NCBI GenBank assembly: GCA_030180135.1
Contig: CM058240.1
Location: 71,357,581 to 71,421,580 of the forward strand
Source: Orychophragmus violaceus
Taxonomy: Eukaryota > Streptophyta > Magnoliopsida > Brassicales > Brassicaceae
Length of the DNA: 64,000 nucleotides
Direction of reading: 5' to 3'
The position numbers were made by a program, and so were the translations under genes. Below, piece by piece: positions 11,901 to 25,980 of this stretch. Position 1 is the stretch's first letter. Every line of letters begins with the position of its first letter. The notes beneath the pieces are model-generated. The model was not told where the DNA came from. It did no database searches and saw nothing but the letters and a program-made list of their open reading frames with translations.

Positions 11901-14900
11901 TCACCTAATTTCTCCAATCCATGACACATATGTTTCAAGAAATTTTGGTAAAAATGTTTTGTTTAGGATTCTCATGGGACATTTTAGAAGATCAAAGTTT
12001 CTTTCTTGTCTGTTAATAGGGTTATTTAGGGGGGTGTTTAAAGTGAACAAAAACTTGTATAACATTCTTGTCATTCTTCCTTTAAGAGCATACAAAAACT
12101 ATCTTATAGTTGTCTTACCTCACCTAATTTCTCCAATCCATGACACATATGTTTCAAGAAATTTTGGTAAAAATGTTTTGTTTAGGATTCTCATGGGACA
12201 TTTTAGAAGATCAAAGTTTCTTTCTTGTCTGTTAATAGGGTTATTTAGGGGGGTGTTTAAAGTGAACAAAAACTTGTATAACATGCTTCTCATTCTACCT
12301 TTAAGAGCATGCAAAAACTAACTTATAGTTGTCTTACCTCACCTAATTTCTCTAATCCATGACACATATGTTTCAAGAAGTTTTGGTAAAAAAGTTTTGT
12401 TTAGGATTCTCATAGGACATTTTAGAAGATCAAAGTTTCTTTCTTGTCTGTTAGTAGGGTTATTTAGGGGGGTGTTTAAAGTGAACAAAAACTTGTATAA
12501 CATGCTTCTCATTCTACCTTTAAGAGCATGCAAAAACTAACTTATAGTTGTCTTACCTCACCTAATTTCTCCAATCCATGACACATATGTTTCAAGAAAT
12601 TTTGGTAAAAATGTTTTGTTTAGGATTCTCATGGGACATTTTAGAAGATCAAAGTTTCTTTATTGTCTGTTAATAGGGTTATTTAGGGGGGTGTTTAAAG
12701 TGAACAAAAACTTGTATAACATGCTTCTCATTCTACCTTTAAGAGCATGCAAAAACTAACTTATAGTTGTCTTACCTCACCTAATTTCTCCAATCCATGA
12801 TACATATGTTTCAAGAAGTTTTGGTAACAAAAGTTTTGTTTCGGATTCTCATAGGACATTTTGGAATATCAAAGTTTCTTTCTTGTATGTTAGTAGGGTT
12901 ACTTAGGGGTGTTTAAAAGAACATAAACTTGTATAACATTCTTGTCATTCTTCCTTTAAGAGCATACAAAAACTATCTTATAGTTGTCTTACCTCACCTA
13001 ATTTCTCCAATCCATGACACATATGTTTCAAGAAATTTTGGTAAAAATGTTTTGTTTAGGATTCTCATGGGACATTTTAGAAGATCAAAGTTTCTTTCTT
13101 GTCTGTTAATAGGGTTATTTAGGGGGGTGTTTAAAGTGAACAAAAACTTGTATAACATTCTTGTCATTCTTCCTTTAAGAGCATACAAAAACTATCTTAT
13201 AGTTGTCTTACCTCACCTAATTTCTCCAATCCATGACACATATGTTTCAAGAAATTTTGGTAAAAATGTTTTGTTTAGGATTCTCATGGGACATTTTAGA
13301 AGATCAAAGTTTCTTTCTTGTCTGTTAATAGGGTTATTTAGGGGGGTGTTTAAAGTGAACAAAAACTTGTATAACATGCTTCTCATTCTACCTTTAAGAG
13401 CATGCAAAAACTAACTTATAGTTGTCTTACCTCACCTAATTTCTCTAATCCATGACACATATGTTTCAAGAAGTTTTGGTAAAAAAGTTTTGTTTAGGAT
13501 TCTCATAGGACATTTTAGAAGATCAAAGTTTCTTTCTTGTCTGTTAGTAGGGTTACTTAGGGGTGTTTAAAGTGAACATAAACTTGTATAACATGCTTCT
13601 CATTCTACCTTTAAGAGCATGCAAAAACTAACTTATAGTTGTCTTACCTCACCTAATTTCTCCAATCCATGATACATATGTTTCAAGAAGTTTTGGTAAC
13701 AAAAGTTTTGTTTCGGATTCTCATAGGACATTTTGGAATATCAAAGTTTCTTTCTTGTATGTTAGTAGGGTTACTTAGGGGTGTTTAAAAGAACATAAAC
13801 TTGTATAACATTCTTGTCATTCTTCCTTTAAGAGCATACAAAAACTATCTTATAGTTGTCTTACCTCACCTAATTTCTCCAATCCATGACACATATGTTT
13901 CAAGAAATTTTGGTAAAAATGTTTTGTTTAGGATTCTCATGGGACATTTTAGAAGATCAAAGTTTCTTTCTTGTCTGTTAATAGGGTTATTTAGGGGGGT
14001 GTTTAAAGTGAACAAAAACTTGTATAACATGCTTCTCATTCTACCTTTAAGAGCATGCAAAAACTAACTTATAGTTGTCTTACCTCACCTAATTTCTCCA
14101 ATCCATGACACATATGTTTCAAGAAATTTTGGTAAAAATGTTTTGTTTAGGATTCTCATGGGACATTTTAGAAGATCAAAGTTTCTTTCTTGTCTGTTAA
14201 TAGGGTTATTTAGGGGGGTGTTTAAAGTGAACAAAAACTTGTATAACATGCTTCTCATTCTACCTTTAAGAGCATGCAAAAACTAACTTATAGTTGTCTT
14301 ACCTCACCTAATTTCTCCAATCCATGATACATATGTTTCAAGAAGTTTTGGTAACAAAAGTTTTGTTTCGGATTCTCATAGGACATTTTGGAATATCAAA
14401 GTTTCTTTCTTGTATGTTAGTAGGGTTACTTAGGGGTGTTTAAAAGAACATAAACTTGTATAACATTCTTGTCATTCTTCCTTTAAGAGCATACAAAAAC
14501 TATCTTATAGTTGTCTTACCTCACCTAATTTCTCCAATCCATGACACATATGTTTCAAGAAATTTTGGTAAAAATGTTTTGTTTAGGATTCTCATGGGAC
14601 ATTTTAGAAGATCAAAGTTTCTTTCTTGTCTGTTAATAGGGTTATTTAGGGGGGTGTTTAAAGTGAACAAAAACTTGTATAACATTCGTGTCATTCTTCC
14701 TTTAAGAGCATACAAAAACTATCTTATAGTTGTCTTACCTCACCTAATTTCTCCAATCCATGACACATATGTTTCAAGAAATTTTGGTAAAAATGTTTTG
14801 TTTAGGATTCTCATGGGACATTTTAGAAGATCAAAGTTTCTTTCTTGTCTGTTAATAGGGTTATTTAGGGGGGTGTTTAAAGTGAACAAAAACTTGTATA

Positions 14901-15109
14901 ACATGCTTCTCATTCTACCTTTAAGAGCATGCAAAAACTAACTTATAGTTGTCTTACCTCACCTAATTTCTCTAATCCATGACACATATGTTTCAAGAAG
15001 TTTTGGTAAAAAAGTTTTGTTTAGGATTCTCATAGGACATTTTAGAAGATCAAAGTTTCTTTCTTGTCTGTTAGTAGTGTTACTTAGGGGTGTTTAAAAG
15101 AACATAAAC
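5960..15109. repeat. Satellite with nested block duplications (offsets 4,568 and 2,620 bp)
   Basis: The region from about 6000 to 7880 recurs at about 10568-12448 (offset 4,568 bp). Part of that block recurs again at 13801-14940 (offset 2,620 bp, 12 monomers). Several adjacent 219-bp monomers here lack stops on the plus strand, so two-monomer open frames appear. The region also contains the 7922-10790 block that reappears at 15110-17980 (offset 7,188 bp). Private variants such as ctcatgggacattt move together with the blocks. Confidence 0.85.
12339..12538. repeat. Chimeric monomer at a duplication breakpoint
   Basis: The first half has the ctctaatcc, aagttttggtaaaaaag and ttagtaggg variants. 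The second half switches to tatttaggggggtg with gtgaacaaaaac, which normally belongs to the other monomer class. The homologous monomer at about 7771 stays in the first class (ttagtagtgttacttaggggtg), so the 4,568-bp match ends inside this monomer near 12450. That is what an unequal crossover junction looks like. Confidence 0.65.
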
Positions 15110-18100
15110 TTGTATAACATTCTTGTCATTCTTCCTTTAAGAGCATACAAAAACTATCTTATAGTTGTCTTACCTCACCTAATTTCTCCAATCCATGACA
15201 CATATGTTTCAAGAAATTTTGGTAAAAATGTTTTGTTTAGGATTCTCATAGGACATTTTAGAAGATCAAAGTTTCTTTCTTGTCAGTTAATAGGGTTATT
15301 TAGGGGGGTGTTTAAAGTGAACAAAAACTTGTATAACATGCTTCTCATTCTACCTTTAAGAGCATGCAAAAACTAACTTATAGTTGTCTTACCTCACCTA
15401 ATTTCTCTAATCCATGACACATATGTTTCAAGAAGTTTTGGTAAAAAAGTTTTGTTTAGGATTCTCATAGGACATTTTAGAAGATCAAAGTTTCTTTCTT
15501 GTCTGTTAGTAGGGTTACTTAGGGGTGTTTAAAAGAACATAAACTTGTATAACATTCTTGTCATTCTTCCTTTAAGAGCATACAAAAACTATCTTATAGT
15601 TGTCTTACCTCACCTAATTTCTCCAATCCATGACACATATGTTTCAAGAAATTTTGGTAAAAATGTTTTGTTTAGGATTCTCATAGGACATTTTAGAAGA
15701 TCAAAGTTTCTTTCTTGTATGTTAATAGGGTTACTTAGGGGTGTTTAAAGTGAACATAAACTTGTATAACATGCTTCTCATTCTACCTTTAAGAGCATGC
15801 AAAAACTAACTTATAGTTGTCTTACCTCACCTAATTTCTCTAATCCATGACACATATGTTTCAAGAAGTTTTGGTAAAAATGTTTTGTTTAGGATTCTCA
15901 TAGGATATTTTAGAAGATCAAAGTTTCTTTCTTGTCTGTTAGTAGTGTTACTTAGGGGTGTTTAAAAGAACATAAACTTGTATAATATTCTTGTCATTCT
16001 TCCTTTAAGAGCATACAAAAACTATCTTATAGTTGTCTTACCTCACCTAATTTCTCCAATCCATGACACATATGTTTCAAGAAATTTTGGTAAAAATGTT
16101 TTGTTTAGGATTCTCATAGGACATTTTAGAAGATCAAAGTTTCTTTCTTGTCTGTTAATAGGGTTATTTAGGGGGGTGTTTAAAGTGAACAAAAACTTGT
16201 ATAACATGCTTCTCATTCTACCTTTAAGAGCATGCAAAAACTAACTTATAGTTGTCTTACCTCACATAATTTCTCCAATCCATGACACATATGTTTCAAG
16301 AAGTTTTGGTAAAAAAGTTTTGTTTAGGATTCTCATAGGACATTTTAGAAGATCAAAGTTTCTCTCTTGTCTGTTAGTAAGGTTACTTAGGGGTGTTTAA
16401 AGTGAACATAAACTTGTATAACATGCTTCTCATTCTACCTTTAAGAGCATGCAAAAACTAACTTATAGTTGTCTTACCTCACCTAATTTCTCTAATCCAT
16501 GACACATATGTTTCAAGAAGTTTTGGTAAAAATGTTTTGTTTAGGATTCTCATAGGACATTTTAGAGGATCAAAGTTTCTTTCTTGTCTGTTAGTAGTGT
16601 TACTTAGGGGTGTTTAAAAGAACATAAACTTGTATAACATTCTTGTCATTCTTCCTTTAAGAGCATACAAAAACTATCTTATAGTTGTCTTACCTCACCT
16701 AATTTCTCCAATCCATGACACATATGTTTCAAGAAATTTGGTAAAAATGTTTTGTTTAGGATTCTCATAGGACATTTTAGAAGATCAAAGTTTCTTTCTT
16801 GTCTGTTAATAGGGTTATTTAGGGGGGTGTTTAAAGTGAACAAAAACTTGTATAACATGCTTCTCATTCTACCTTTAAGAGCATGCAAAAACTAACTTAT
16901 AGTTGTCTTACCTCACCTAATTTCTCTAATCCATGACACATATGTTTCAAGAAGTTTTGGTAAAAAAGTTTTGTTTAGGATTCTCATAGGACATTTTAGA
17001 AGATCAAAGTTTCTTTCTTGTCTGTTAGTAGGGTTACTTAGGGGTGTTTAAAGTGAACATAAACTTGTATAACATGCTTCTCAATCTACCTTTAAGAGCA
17101 TGCAAAAACTAACTTATAGTTGTCTTACCTCACCTAATTTCTCCAATCCATGATACATATGTTTCAAGAAGTTTTGGTAACAAAAGTTTTGTTTCGGATT
17201 CTCATAGGACATTTTGGAATATCAAAGTTTCTTTCTTGTATGTTAGTAGGGTTACTTAGGGGTGTTTAAAATGAACATAAACTTGTGTAACATGCTTCCC
17301 ATTCTACCTTTAAGAGCATGCAAAAACTAACTTATAGTTGTCTTACCTCACCTAATTTCTCCAATCCATGATACATATGTTTCAAGAAGTTTTGGTAAAA
17401 AAGTTTTGTTTAGGATTCTCATAGGACATTTTAGAAGATCAAAGTTTCTCTCTTGTCTGTTAGTAGGGTTACTTAGGGGTGTTTAAAGTGAACATAAACT
17501 TGTATAACATGCTTCTCATTCTACCTTTAAGAGCATGCAAAAACTAACTTATAGTTGTCTTACCTCACCTAATTTCTCTAATCCATGACACATATGTTTC
17601 AAGAAGTTTTGGTAAAAATGTTTTGTTTAGGATTCTCATAGGATATTTTAGAAGATCAAAGTTTCTTTCTTGTCTGTTAGTAGTGTTACTTAGGGGTGTT
17701 TAAAAGAACATAAACTTGTATAACATTCTTGTCATTCTTCCTTTAAGAGCATACAAAAACTATCTTATAGTTGTCTTACCTCACCTAATTTCTCCAATCC
17801 ATGACACATATGTTTCAAGAAATTTTGGTAAAAATGTTTTGTTTAGGATTCTCATAGGACATTTTAGAAGATCAAAGTTTCTTTCTTGTCTGTTAATAGG
17901 GTTATTTAGGGGGGTGTTTAAAGTGAACAAAAACTTGTATAACATGCTTCTCATTCTACCTTTAAGAGCATGCAAAAACTAACTTATAATTGTCTTACCT
18001 CACCTAATTTCTCTAATCCATGACACATATGTTTCAAGAAGTTTTGGTAAAAAAGTTTTGTTTAGGATTCTCATAGGACATTTTAGAAGATCAAAGTTTC

Positions 18101-18150
18101 TTTCTTGTCTGTTAGTAGTGTTACTTAGGGGTGTTTAAAAGAACATAAAC
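15110..18150. repeat. Higher-order repeat copy C1 (14 monomers, 3,041 bp)
   Basis: Same monomer order as the following 18-monomer units, but four monomers (874 bp) found between 20757 and 22066 in the next unit are missing. Corresponding monomers are offset by exactly 3,041 bp (15110/18151, 15545/18586, 15978/19019, 16679/19720, 17716/20757). Shared private variants include tcacataattt near 16263 and the one-T-shorter aaatttggtaaa near 16735. It is either the ancestor of the longer unit or a deletion derivative. Confidence 0.9.
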
Positions 18151-21100
18151 TTGTATAACATTCTTGTCATTCTTCCTTTAAGAGCATACAAAAACTATCT
18201 TATAGTTGTCTTACCTCACCTAATTTCTCCAATCCATGACACATATGTTTCAAGAAATTTTGGTAAAAATGTTTTGTTTAGGATTCTCATAGGACATTTT
18301 AGAAGATCAAAGTTTCTTTCTTGTCAGTTAATAGGGTTATTTAGGGGGGTGTTTAAAGTGAACAAAAACTTGTATAACATGCTTCTCATTCTACCTTTAA
18401 GAGCATGCAAAAACTAACTTATAGTTGTCTTACCTCACCTAATTTCTCTAATCCATGACACATATGTTTCAAGAAGTTTTGGTAAAAAAGTTTTGTTTAG
18501 GATTCTCATAGGACATTTTAGAAGATCAAAGTTTCTTTCTTGTCTGTTAGTAGGGTTACTTAGGGGTGTTTAAAAGAACATAAACTTGTATAACATTCTT
18601 GTCATTCTTCCTTTAAGAGCATACAAAAACTATCTTATAGTTGTCTTACCTCACCTAATTTCTCCAATCCATGACACATATGTTTCAAGAAATTTTGGTA
18701 AAAATGTTTTGTTTAGGATTCTCATAGGACATTTTAGAAGATCAAAGTTTCTTTCTTGTATGTTAATAGGGTTACTTAGGGGTGTTTAAAGTGAACATAA
18801 ACTTGTATAACATGCTTCTCATTCTACCTTTAAGAGCATGCAAAAACTAACTTATAGTTGTCTTACCTCACCTAATTTCTCTAATCCATGACACATATGT
18901 TTCAAGAAGTTTTGGTAAAAATGTTTTGTTTAGGATTCTCATAGGATATTTTAGAAGATCAAAGTTTCTTTCTTGTCTGTTAGTAGTGTTACTTAGGGGT
19001 GTTTAAAAGAACATAAACTTGTATAATATTCTTGTCATTCTTCCTTTAAGAGCATACAAAAACTATCTTATAGTTGTCTTACCTCACCTAATTTCTCCAA
19101 TCCATGACACATATGTTTCAAGAAATTTTGGTAAAAATGTTTTGTTTAGGATTCTCATAGGACATTTTAGAAGATCAAAGTTTCTTTCTTGTCTGTTAAT
19201 AGGGTTATTTAGGGGGGTGTTTAAAGTGAACAAAAACTTGTATAACATGCTTCTCATTCTACCTTTAAGAGCATGCAAAAACTAACTTATAGTTGTCTTA
19301 CCTCACATAATTTCTCCAATCCATGACACATATGTTTCAAGAAGTTTTGGTAAAAAAGTTTTGTTTAGGATTCTCATAGGACATTTTAGAAGATCAAAGT
19401 TTCTCTCTTGTCTGTTAGTAAGGTTACTTAGGGGTGTTTAAAGTGAACATAAACTTGTATAACATGCTTCTCATTCTACCTTTAAGAGCATGCAAAAACT
19501 AACTTATAGTTGTCTTACCTCACCTAATTTCTCTAATCCATGACACATATGTTTCAAGAAGTTTTGGTAAAAATGTTTTGTTTAGGATTCTCATAGGACA
19601 TTTTAGAGGATCAAAGTTTCTTTCTTGTCTGTTAGTAGTGTTACTTAGGGGTGTTTAAAAGAACATAAACTTGTATAACATTCTTGTCATTCTTCCTTTA
19701 AGAGCATACAAAAACTATCTTATAGTTGTCTTACCTCACCTAATTTCTCCAATCCATGACACATATGTTTCAAGAAATTTGGTAAAAATGTTTTGTTTAG
19801 GATTCTCATAGGACATTTTAGAAGATCAAAGTTTCTTTCTTGTCTGTTAATAGGGTTATTTAGGGGGGTGTTTAAAGTGAACAAAAACTTGTATAACATG
19901 CTTCTCATTCTACCTTTAAGAGCATGCAAAAACTAACTTATAGTTGTCTTACCTCACCTAATTTCTCTAATCCATGACACATATGTTTCAAGAAGTTTTG
20001 GTAAAAAAGTTTTGTTTAGGATTCTCATAGGACATTTTAGAAGATCAAAGTTTCTTTCTTGTCTGTTAGTAGGGTTACTTAGGGGTGTTTAAAGTGAACA
20101 TAAACTTGTATAACATGCTTCTCAATCTACCTTTAAGAGCATGCAAAAACTAACTTATAGTTGTCTTACCTCACCTAATTTCTCCAATCCATGATACATA
20201 TGTTTCAAGAAGTTTTGGTAACAAAAGTTTTGTTTCGGATTCTCATAGGACATTTTGGAATATCAAAGTTTCTTTCTTGTATGTTAGTAGGGTTACTTAG
20301 GGGTGTTTAAAATGAACATAAACTTGTGTAACATGCTTCCCATTCTACCTTTAAGAGCATGCAAAAACTAACTTATAGTTGTCTTACCTCACCTAATTTC
20401 TCCAATCCATGATACATATGTTTCAAGAAGTTTTGGTAAAAAAGTTTTGTTTAGGATTCTCATAGGACATTTTAGAAGATCAAAGTTTCTCTCTTGTCTG
20501 TTAGTAGGGTTACTTAGGGGTGTTTAAAGTGAACATAAACTTGTATAACATGCTTCTCATTCTACCTTTAAGAGCATGCAAAAACTAACTTATAGTTGTC
20601 TTACCTCACCTAATTTCTCTAATCCATGACACATATGTTTCAAGAAGTTTTGGTAAAAATGTTTTGTTTAGGATTCTCATAGGATATTTTAGAAGATCAA
20701 AGTTTCTTTCTTGTCTGTTAGTAGTGTTACTTAGGGGTGTTTAAAAGAACATAAACTTGTATAACATTCTTGTCATTCTTCCTTTAAGAGCATACAAAAA
20801 CTATCTTATAGTTGTCTTACCTCACCTAATTTCTCCAATCCATGACACATATGTTTCAAGAAATTTTGGTAAAAATGTTTTGTTTAGGATTCTCATGGGA
20901 CATTTTAGAAGATCAAAGTTTCTTTCTTGTCTGTTAATAGGGTTATTTAGAGGGGTGTTTAAAGTGAACAAAAACTTGTATAACATGCTTCTCATTCTAC
21001 CTTTAAGAGCATGCAAAAACTAACTTATAGTTGTCTTACCTCACCTAATTTCTCCAATCCATGACACATATGTTTCAAGAAATTTTGGTAAAAATGTTTT

Positions 21101-22065
21101 GTTTAGGATTCTCATGGGACATTTTAGAAGATCAAAGTTTCTTTCTTGTCTGTTAATAGGGTTATTTAGGGGGGTGTTTAAAGTGAACAAAAACTTGTAT
21201 AACATGCTTCTCATTCTACCTTTAAGAGCATGCAAAAACTAACTTATAGTTGTCTTACCTCACCTAATTTCTCCAATCCATGATACATATGTTTCAAGAA
21301 GTTTTGGTAACAAAAGTTTTGTTTCGGATTCTCATAGGACATTTTGGAATATCAAAGTTTCTTTCTTGTATGTTAGTAGGGTTACTTAGGGGTGTTTAAA
21401 AGAACATAAACTTGTATAACATTCTTGTCATTCTTCCTTTAAGAGCATACAAAAACTATCTTATAGTTGTCTTACCTCACCTAATTTCTCCAATCCATGA
21501 CACATATGTTTCAAGAAATTTTGGTAAAAATGTTTTGTTTAGGATTCTCATGGGACATTTTAGAAGATCAAAGTTTCTTTCTTGTCTGTTAATAGGGTTA
21601 TTTAGGGGGGTGTTTAAAGTGAACAAAAACTTGTATAACATTCATGTCATTCTTCCTTTAAGAGCATACAAAAACTATCTTATAGTTGTCTTACCTCACC
21701 TAATTTCTCCAATCCATGACACATATGTTTCAAGAAATTTTGGTAAAAATGTTTTGTTTAGGATTCTCATGGGACATTTTAGAAGATCAAAGTTTCTTTC
21801 TTGTCTGTTAATAGGGTTATTTAGGGGGGTGTTTAAAGTGAACAAAAACTTGTATAACATGCTTCTCATTCTACCTTTAAGAGCATGCAAAAACTAACTT
21901 ATAATTGTCTTACCTCACCTAATTTCTCTAATCCATGACACATATGTTTCAAGAAGTTTTGGTAAAAAAGTTTTGTTTAGGATTCTCATAGGACATTTTA
22001 GAAGATCAAAGTTTCTTTCTTGTCTGTTAGTAGTGTTACTTAGGGGTGTTTAAAAGAACATAAAC
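18151..22065. repeat. Higher-order repeat copy C2 (18 monomers, 3,915 bp)
   Basis: Eighteen monomer starts can be counted from 18208 to 21906. Every recognisable variant recurs exactly 3,915 bp later. Diagnostic variants are ttataattgtc near 21900, tcacataattt near 19307, ttagaggggtg near 20948 and cattcatgtcattc near 21640. Confidence 0.92.
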
Positions 22066-25000
22066 TTGTATAACATTCTTGTCATTCTTCCTTTAAGAGC
22101 ATACAAAAACTATCTTATAGTTGTCTTACCTCACCTAATTTCTCCAATCCATGACACATATGTTTCAAGAAATTTTGGTAAAAATGTTTTGTTTAGGATT
22201 CTCATAGGACATTTTAGAAGATCAAAGTTTCTTTCTTGTCAGTTAATAGGGTTATTTAGGGGGGTGTTTAAAGTGAACAAAAACTTGTATAACATGCTTC
22301 TCATTCTACCTTTAAGAGCATGCAAAAACTAACTTATAGTTGTCTTACCTCACCTAATTTCTCTAATCCATGACACATATGTTTCAAGAAGTTTTGGTAA
22401 AAAAGTTTTGTTTAGGATTCTCATAGGACATTTTAGAAGATCAAAGTTTCTTTCTTGTCTGTTAGTAGGGTTACTTAGGGGTGTTTAAAAGAACATAAAC
22501 TTGTATAACATTCTTGTCATTCTTCCTTTAAGAGCATACAAAAACTATCTTATAGTTGTCTTACCTCACCTAATTTCTCCAATCCATGACACATATGTTT
22601 CAAGAAATTTTGGTAAAAATGTTTTGTTTAGGATTCTCATAGGACATTTTAGAAGATCAAAGTTTCTTTCTTGTATGTTAATAGGGTTACTTAGGGGTGT
22701 TTAAAGTGAACATAAACTTGTATAACATGCTTCTCATTCTACCTTTAAGAGCATGCAAAAACTAACTTATAGTTGTCTTACCTCACCTAATTTCTCTAAT
22801 CCATGACACATATGTTTCAAGAAGTTTTGGTAAAAATGTTTTGTTTAGGATTCTCATAGGATATTTTAGAAGATCAAAGTTTCTTTCTTGTCTGTTAGTA
22901 GTGTTACTTAGGGGTGTTTAAAAGAACATAAACTTGTATAATATTCTTGTCATTCTTCCTTTAAGAGCATACAAAAACTATCTTATAGTTGTCTTACCTC
23001 ACCTAATTTCTCCAATCCATGACACATATGTTTCAAGAAATTTTGGTAAAAATGTTTTGTTTAGGATTCTCATAGGACATTTTAGAAGATCAAAGTTTCT
23101 TTCTTGTCTGTTAATAGGGTTATTTAGGGGGGTGTTTAAAGTGAACAAAAACTTGTATAACATGCTTCTCATTCTACCTTTAAGAGCATGCAAAAACTAA
23201 CTTATAGTTGTCTTACCTCACATAATTTCTCCAATCCATGACACATATGTTTCAAGAAGTTTTGGTAAAAAAGTTTTGTTTAGGATTCTCATAGGACATT
23301 TTAGAAGATCAAAGTTTCTCTCTTGTCTGTTAGTAAGGTTACTTAGGGGTGTTTAAAGTGAACATAAACTTGTATAACATGCTTCTCATTCTACCTTTAA
23401 GAGCATGCAAAAACTAACTTATAGTTGTCTTACCTCACCTAATTTCTCTAATCCATGACACATATGTTTCAAGAAGTTTTGGTAAAAATGTTTTGTTTAG
23501 GATTCTCATAGGACATTTTAGAGGATCAAAGTTTCTTTCTTGTCTGTTAGTAGTGTTACTTAGGGGTGTTTAAAAGAACATAAACTTGTATAACATTCTT
23601 GTCATTCTTCCTTTAAGAGCATACAAAAACTATCTTATAGTTGTCTTACCTCACCTAATTTCTCCAATCCATGACACATATGTTTCAAGAAATTTGGTAA
23701 AAATGTTTTGTTTAGGATTCTCATAGGACATTTTAGAAGATCAAAGTTTCTTTCTTGTCTGTTAATAGGGTTATTTAGGGGGGTGTTTAAAGTGAACAAA
23801 AACTTGTATAACATGCTTCTCATTCTACCTTTAAGAGCATGCAAAAACTAACTTATAGTTGTCTTACCTCACCTAATTTCTCTAATCCATGACACATATG
23901 TTTCAAGAAGTTTTGGTAAAAAAGTTTTGTTTAGGATTCTCATAGGACATTTTAGAAGATCAAAGTTTCTTTCTTGTCTGTTAGTAGGGTTACTTAGGGG
24001 TGTTTAAAGTGAACATAAACTTGTATAACATGCTTCTCAATCTACCTTTAAGAGCATGCAAAAACTAACTTATAGTTGTCTTACCTCACCTAATTTCTCC
24101 AATCCATGATACATATGTTTCAAGAAGTTTTGGTAACAAAAGTTTTGTTTCGGATTCTCATAGGACATTTTGGAATATCAAAGTTTCTTTCTTGTATGTT
24201 AGTAGGGTTACTTAGGGGTGTTTAAAATGAACATAAACTTGTGTAACATGCTTCCCATTCTACCTTTAAGAGCATGCAAAAACTAACTTATAGTTGTCTT
24301 ACCTCACCTAATTTCTCCAATCCATGATACATATGTTTCAAGAAGTTTTGGTAAAAAAGTTTTGTTTAGGATTCTCATAGGACATTTTAGAAGATCAAAG
24401 TTTCTCTCTTGTCTGTTAGTAGGGTTACTTAGGGGTGTTTAAAGTGAACATAAACTTGTATAACATGCTTCTCATTCTACCTTTAAGAGCATGCAAAAAC
24501 TAACTTATAGTTGTCTTACCTCACCTAATTTCTCTAATCCATGACACATATGTTTCAAGAAGTTTTGGTAAAAATGTTTTGTTTAGGATTCTCATAGGAT
24601 ATTTTAGAAGATCAAAGTTTCTTTCTTGTCTGTTAGTAGTGTTACTTAGGGGTGTTTAAAAGAACATAAACTTGTATAACATTCTTGTCATTCTTCCTTT
24701 AAGAGCATACAAAAACTATCTTATAGTTGTCTTACCTCACCTAATTTCTCCAATCCATGACACATATGTTTCAAGAAATTTTGGTAAAAATGTTTTGTTT
24801 AGGATTCTCATGGGACATTTTAGAAGATCAAAGTTTCTTTCTTGTCTGTTAATAGGGTTATTTAGAGGGGTGTTTAAAGTGAACAAAAACTTGTATAACA
24901 TGCTTCTCATTCTACCTTTAAGAGCATGCAAAAACTAACTTATAGTTGTCTTACCTCACCTAATTTCTCCAATCCATGACACATATGTTTCAAGAAATTT

Positions 25001-25980
25001 TGGTAAAAATGTTTTGTTTAGGATTCTCATGGGACATTTTAGAAGATCAAAGTTTCTTTCTTGTCTGTTAATAGGGTTATTTAGGGGGGTGTTTAAAGTG
25101 AACAAAAACTTGTATAACATGCTTCTCATTCTACCTTTAAGAGCATGCAAAAACTAACTTATAGTTGTCTTACCTCACCTAATTTCTCCAATCCATGATA
25201 CATATGTTTCAAGAAGTTTTGGTAACAAAAGTTTTGTTTCGGATTCTCATAGGACATTTTGGAATATCAAAGTTTCTTTCTTGTATGTTAGTAGGGTTAC
25301 TTAGGGGTGTTTAAAAGAACATAAACTTGTATAACATTCTTGTCATTCTTCCTTTAAGAGCATACAAAAACTATCTTATAGTTGTCTTACCTCACCTAAT
25401 TTCTCCAATCCATGACACATATGTTTCAAGAAATTTTGGTAAAAATGTTTTGTTTAGGATTCTCATGGGACATTTTAGAAGATCAAAGTTTCTTTCTTGT
25501 CTGTTAATAGGGTTATTTAGGGGGGTGTTTAAAGTGAACAAAAACTTGTATAACATTCATGTCATTCTTCCTTTAAGAGCATACAAAAACTATCTTATAG
25601 TTGTCTTACCTCACCTAATTTCTCCAATCCATGACACATATGTTTCAAGAAATTTTGGTAAAAATGTTTTGTTTAGGATTCTCATGGGACATTTTAGAAG
25701 ATCAAAGTTTCTTTCTTGTCTGTTAATAGGGTTATTTAGGGGGGTGTTTAAAGTGAACAAAAACTTGTATAACATGCTTCTCATTCTACCTTTAAGAGCA
25801 TGCAAAAACTAACTTATAATTGTCTTACCTCACCTAATTTCTCTAATCCATGACACATATGTTTCAAGAAGTTTTGGTAAAAAAGTTTTGTTTAGGATTC
25901 TCATAGGACATTTTAGAAGATCAAAGTTTCTTTCTTGTCTGTTAGTAGTGTTACTTAGGGGTGTTTAAAAGAACATAAAC
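22066..25980. repeat. Higher-order repeat copy C3 (18 monomers, 3,915 bp)
   Basis: Near-perfect copy of the preceding unit at +3,915 bp, with the same private variants (tcacataattt near 23220, ttagaggggtg near 24863, ttataattgtc near 25815). I noticed no substitutions between C2 and C3 by eye at the sites compared; a full alignment was not possible. Confidence 0.92.
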
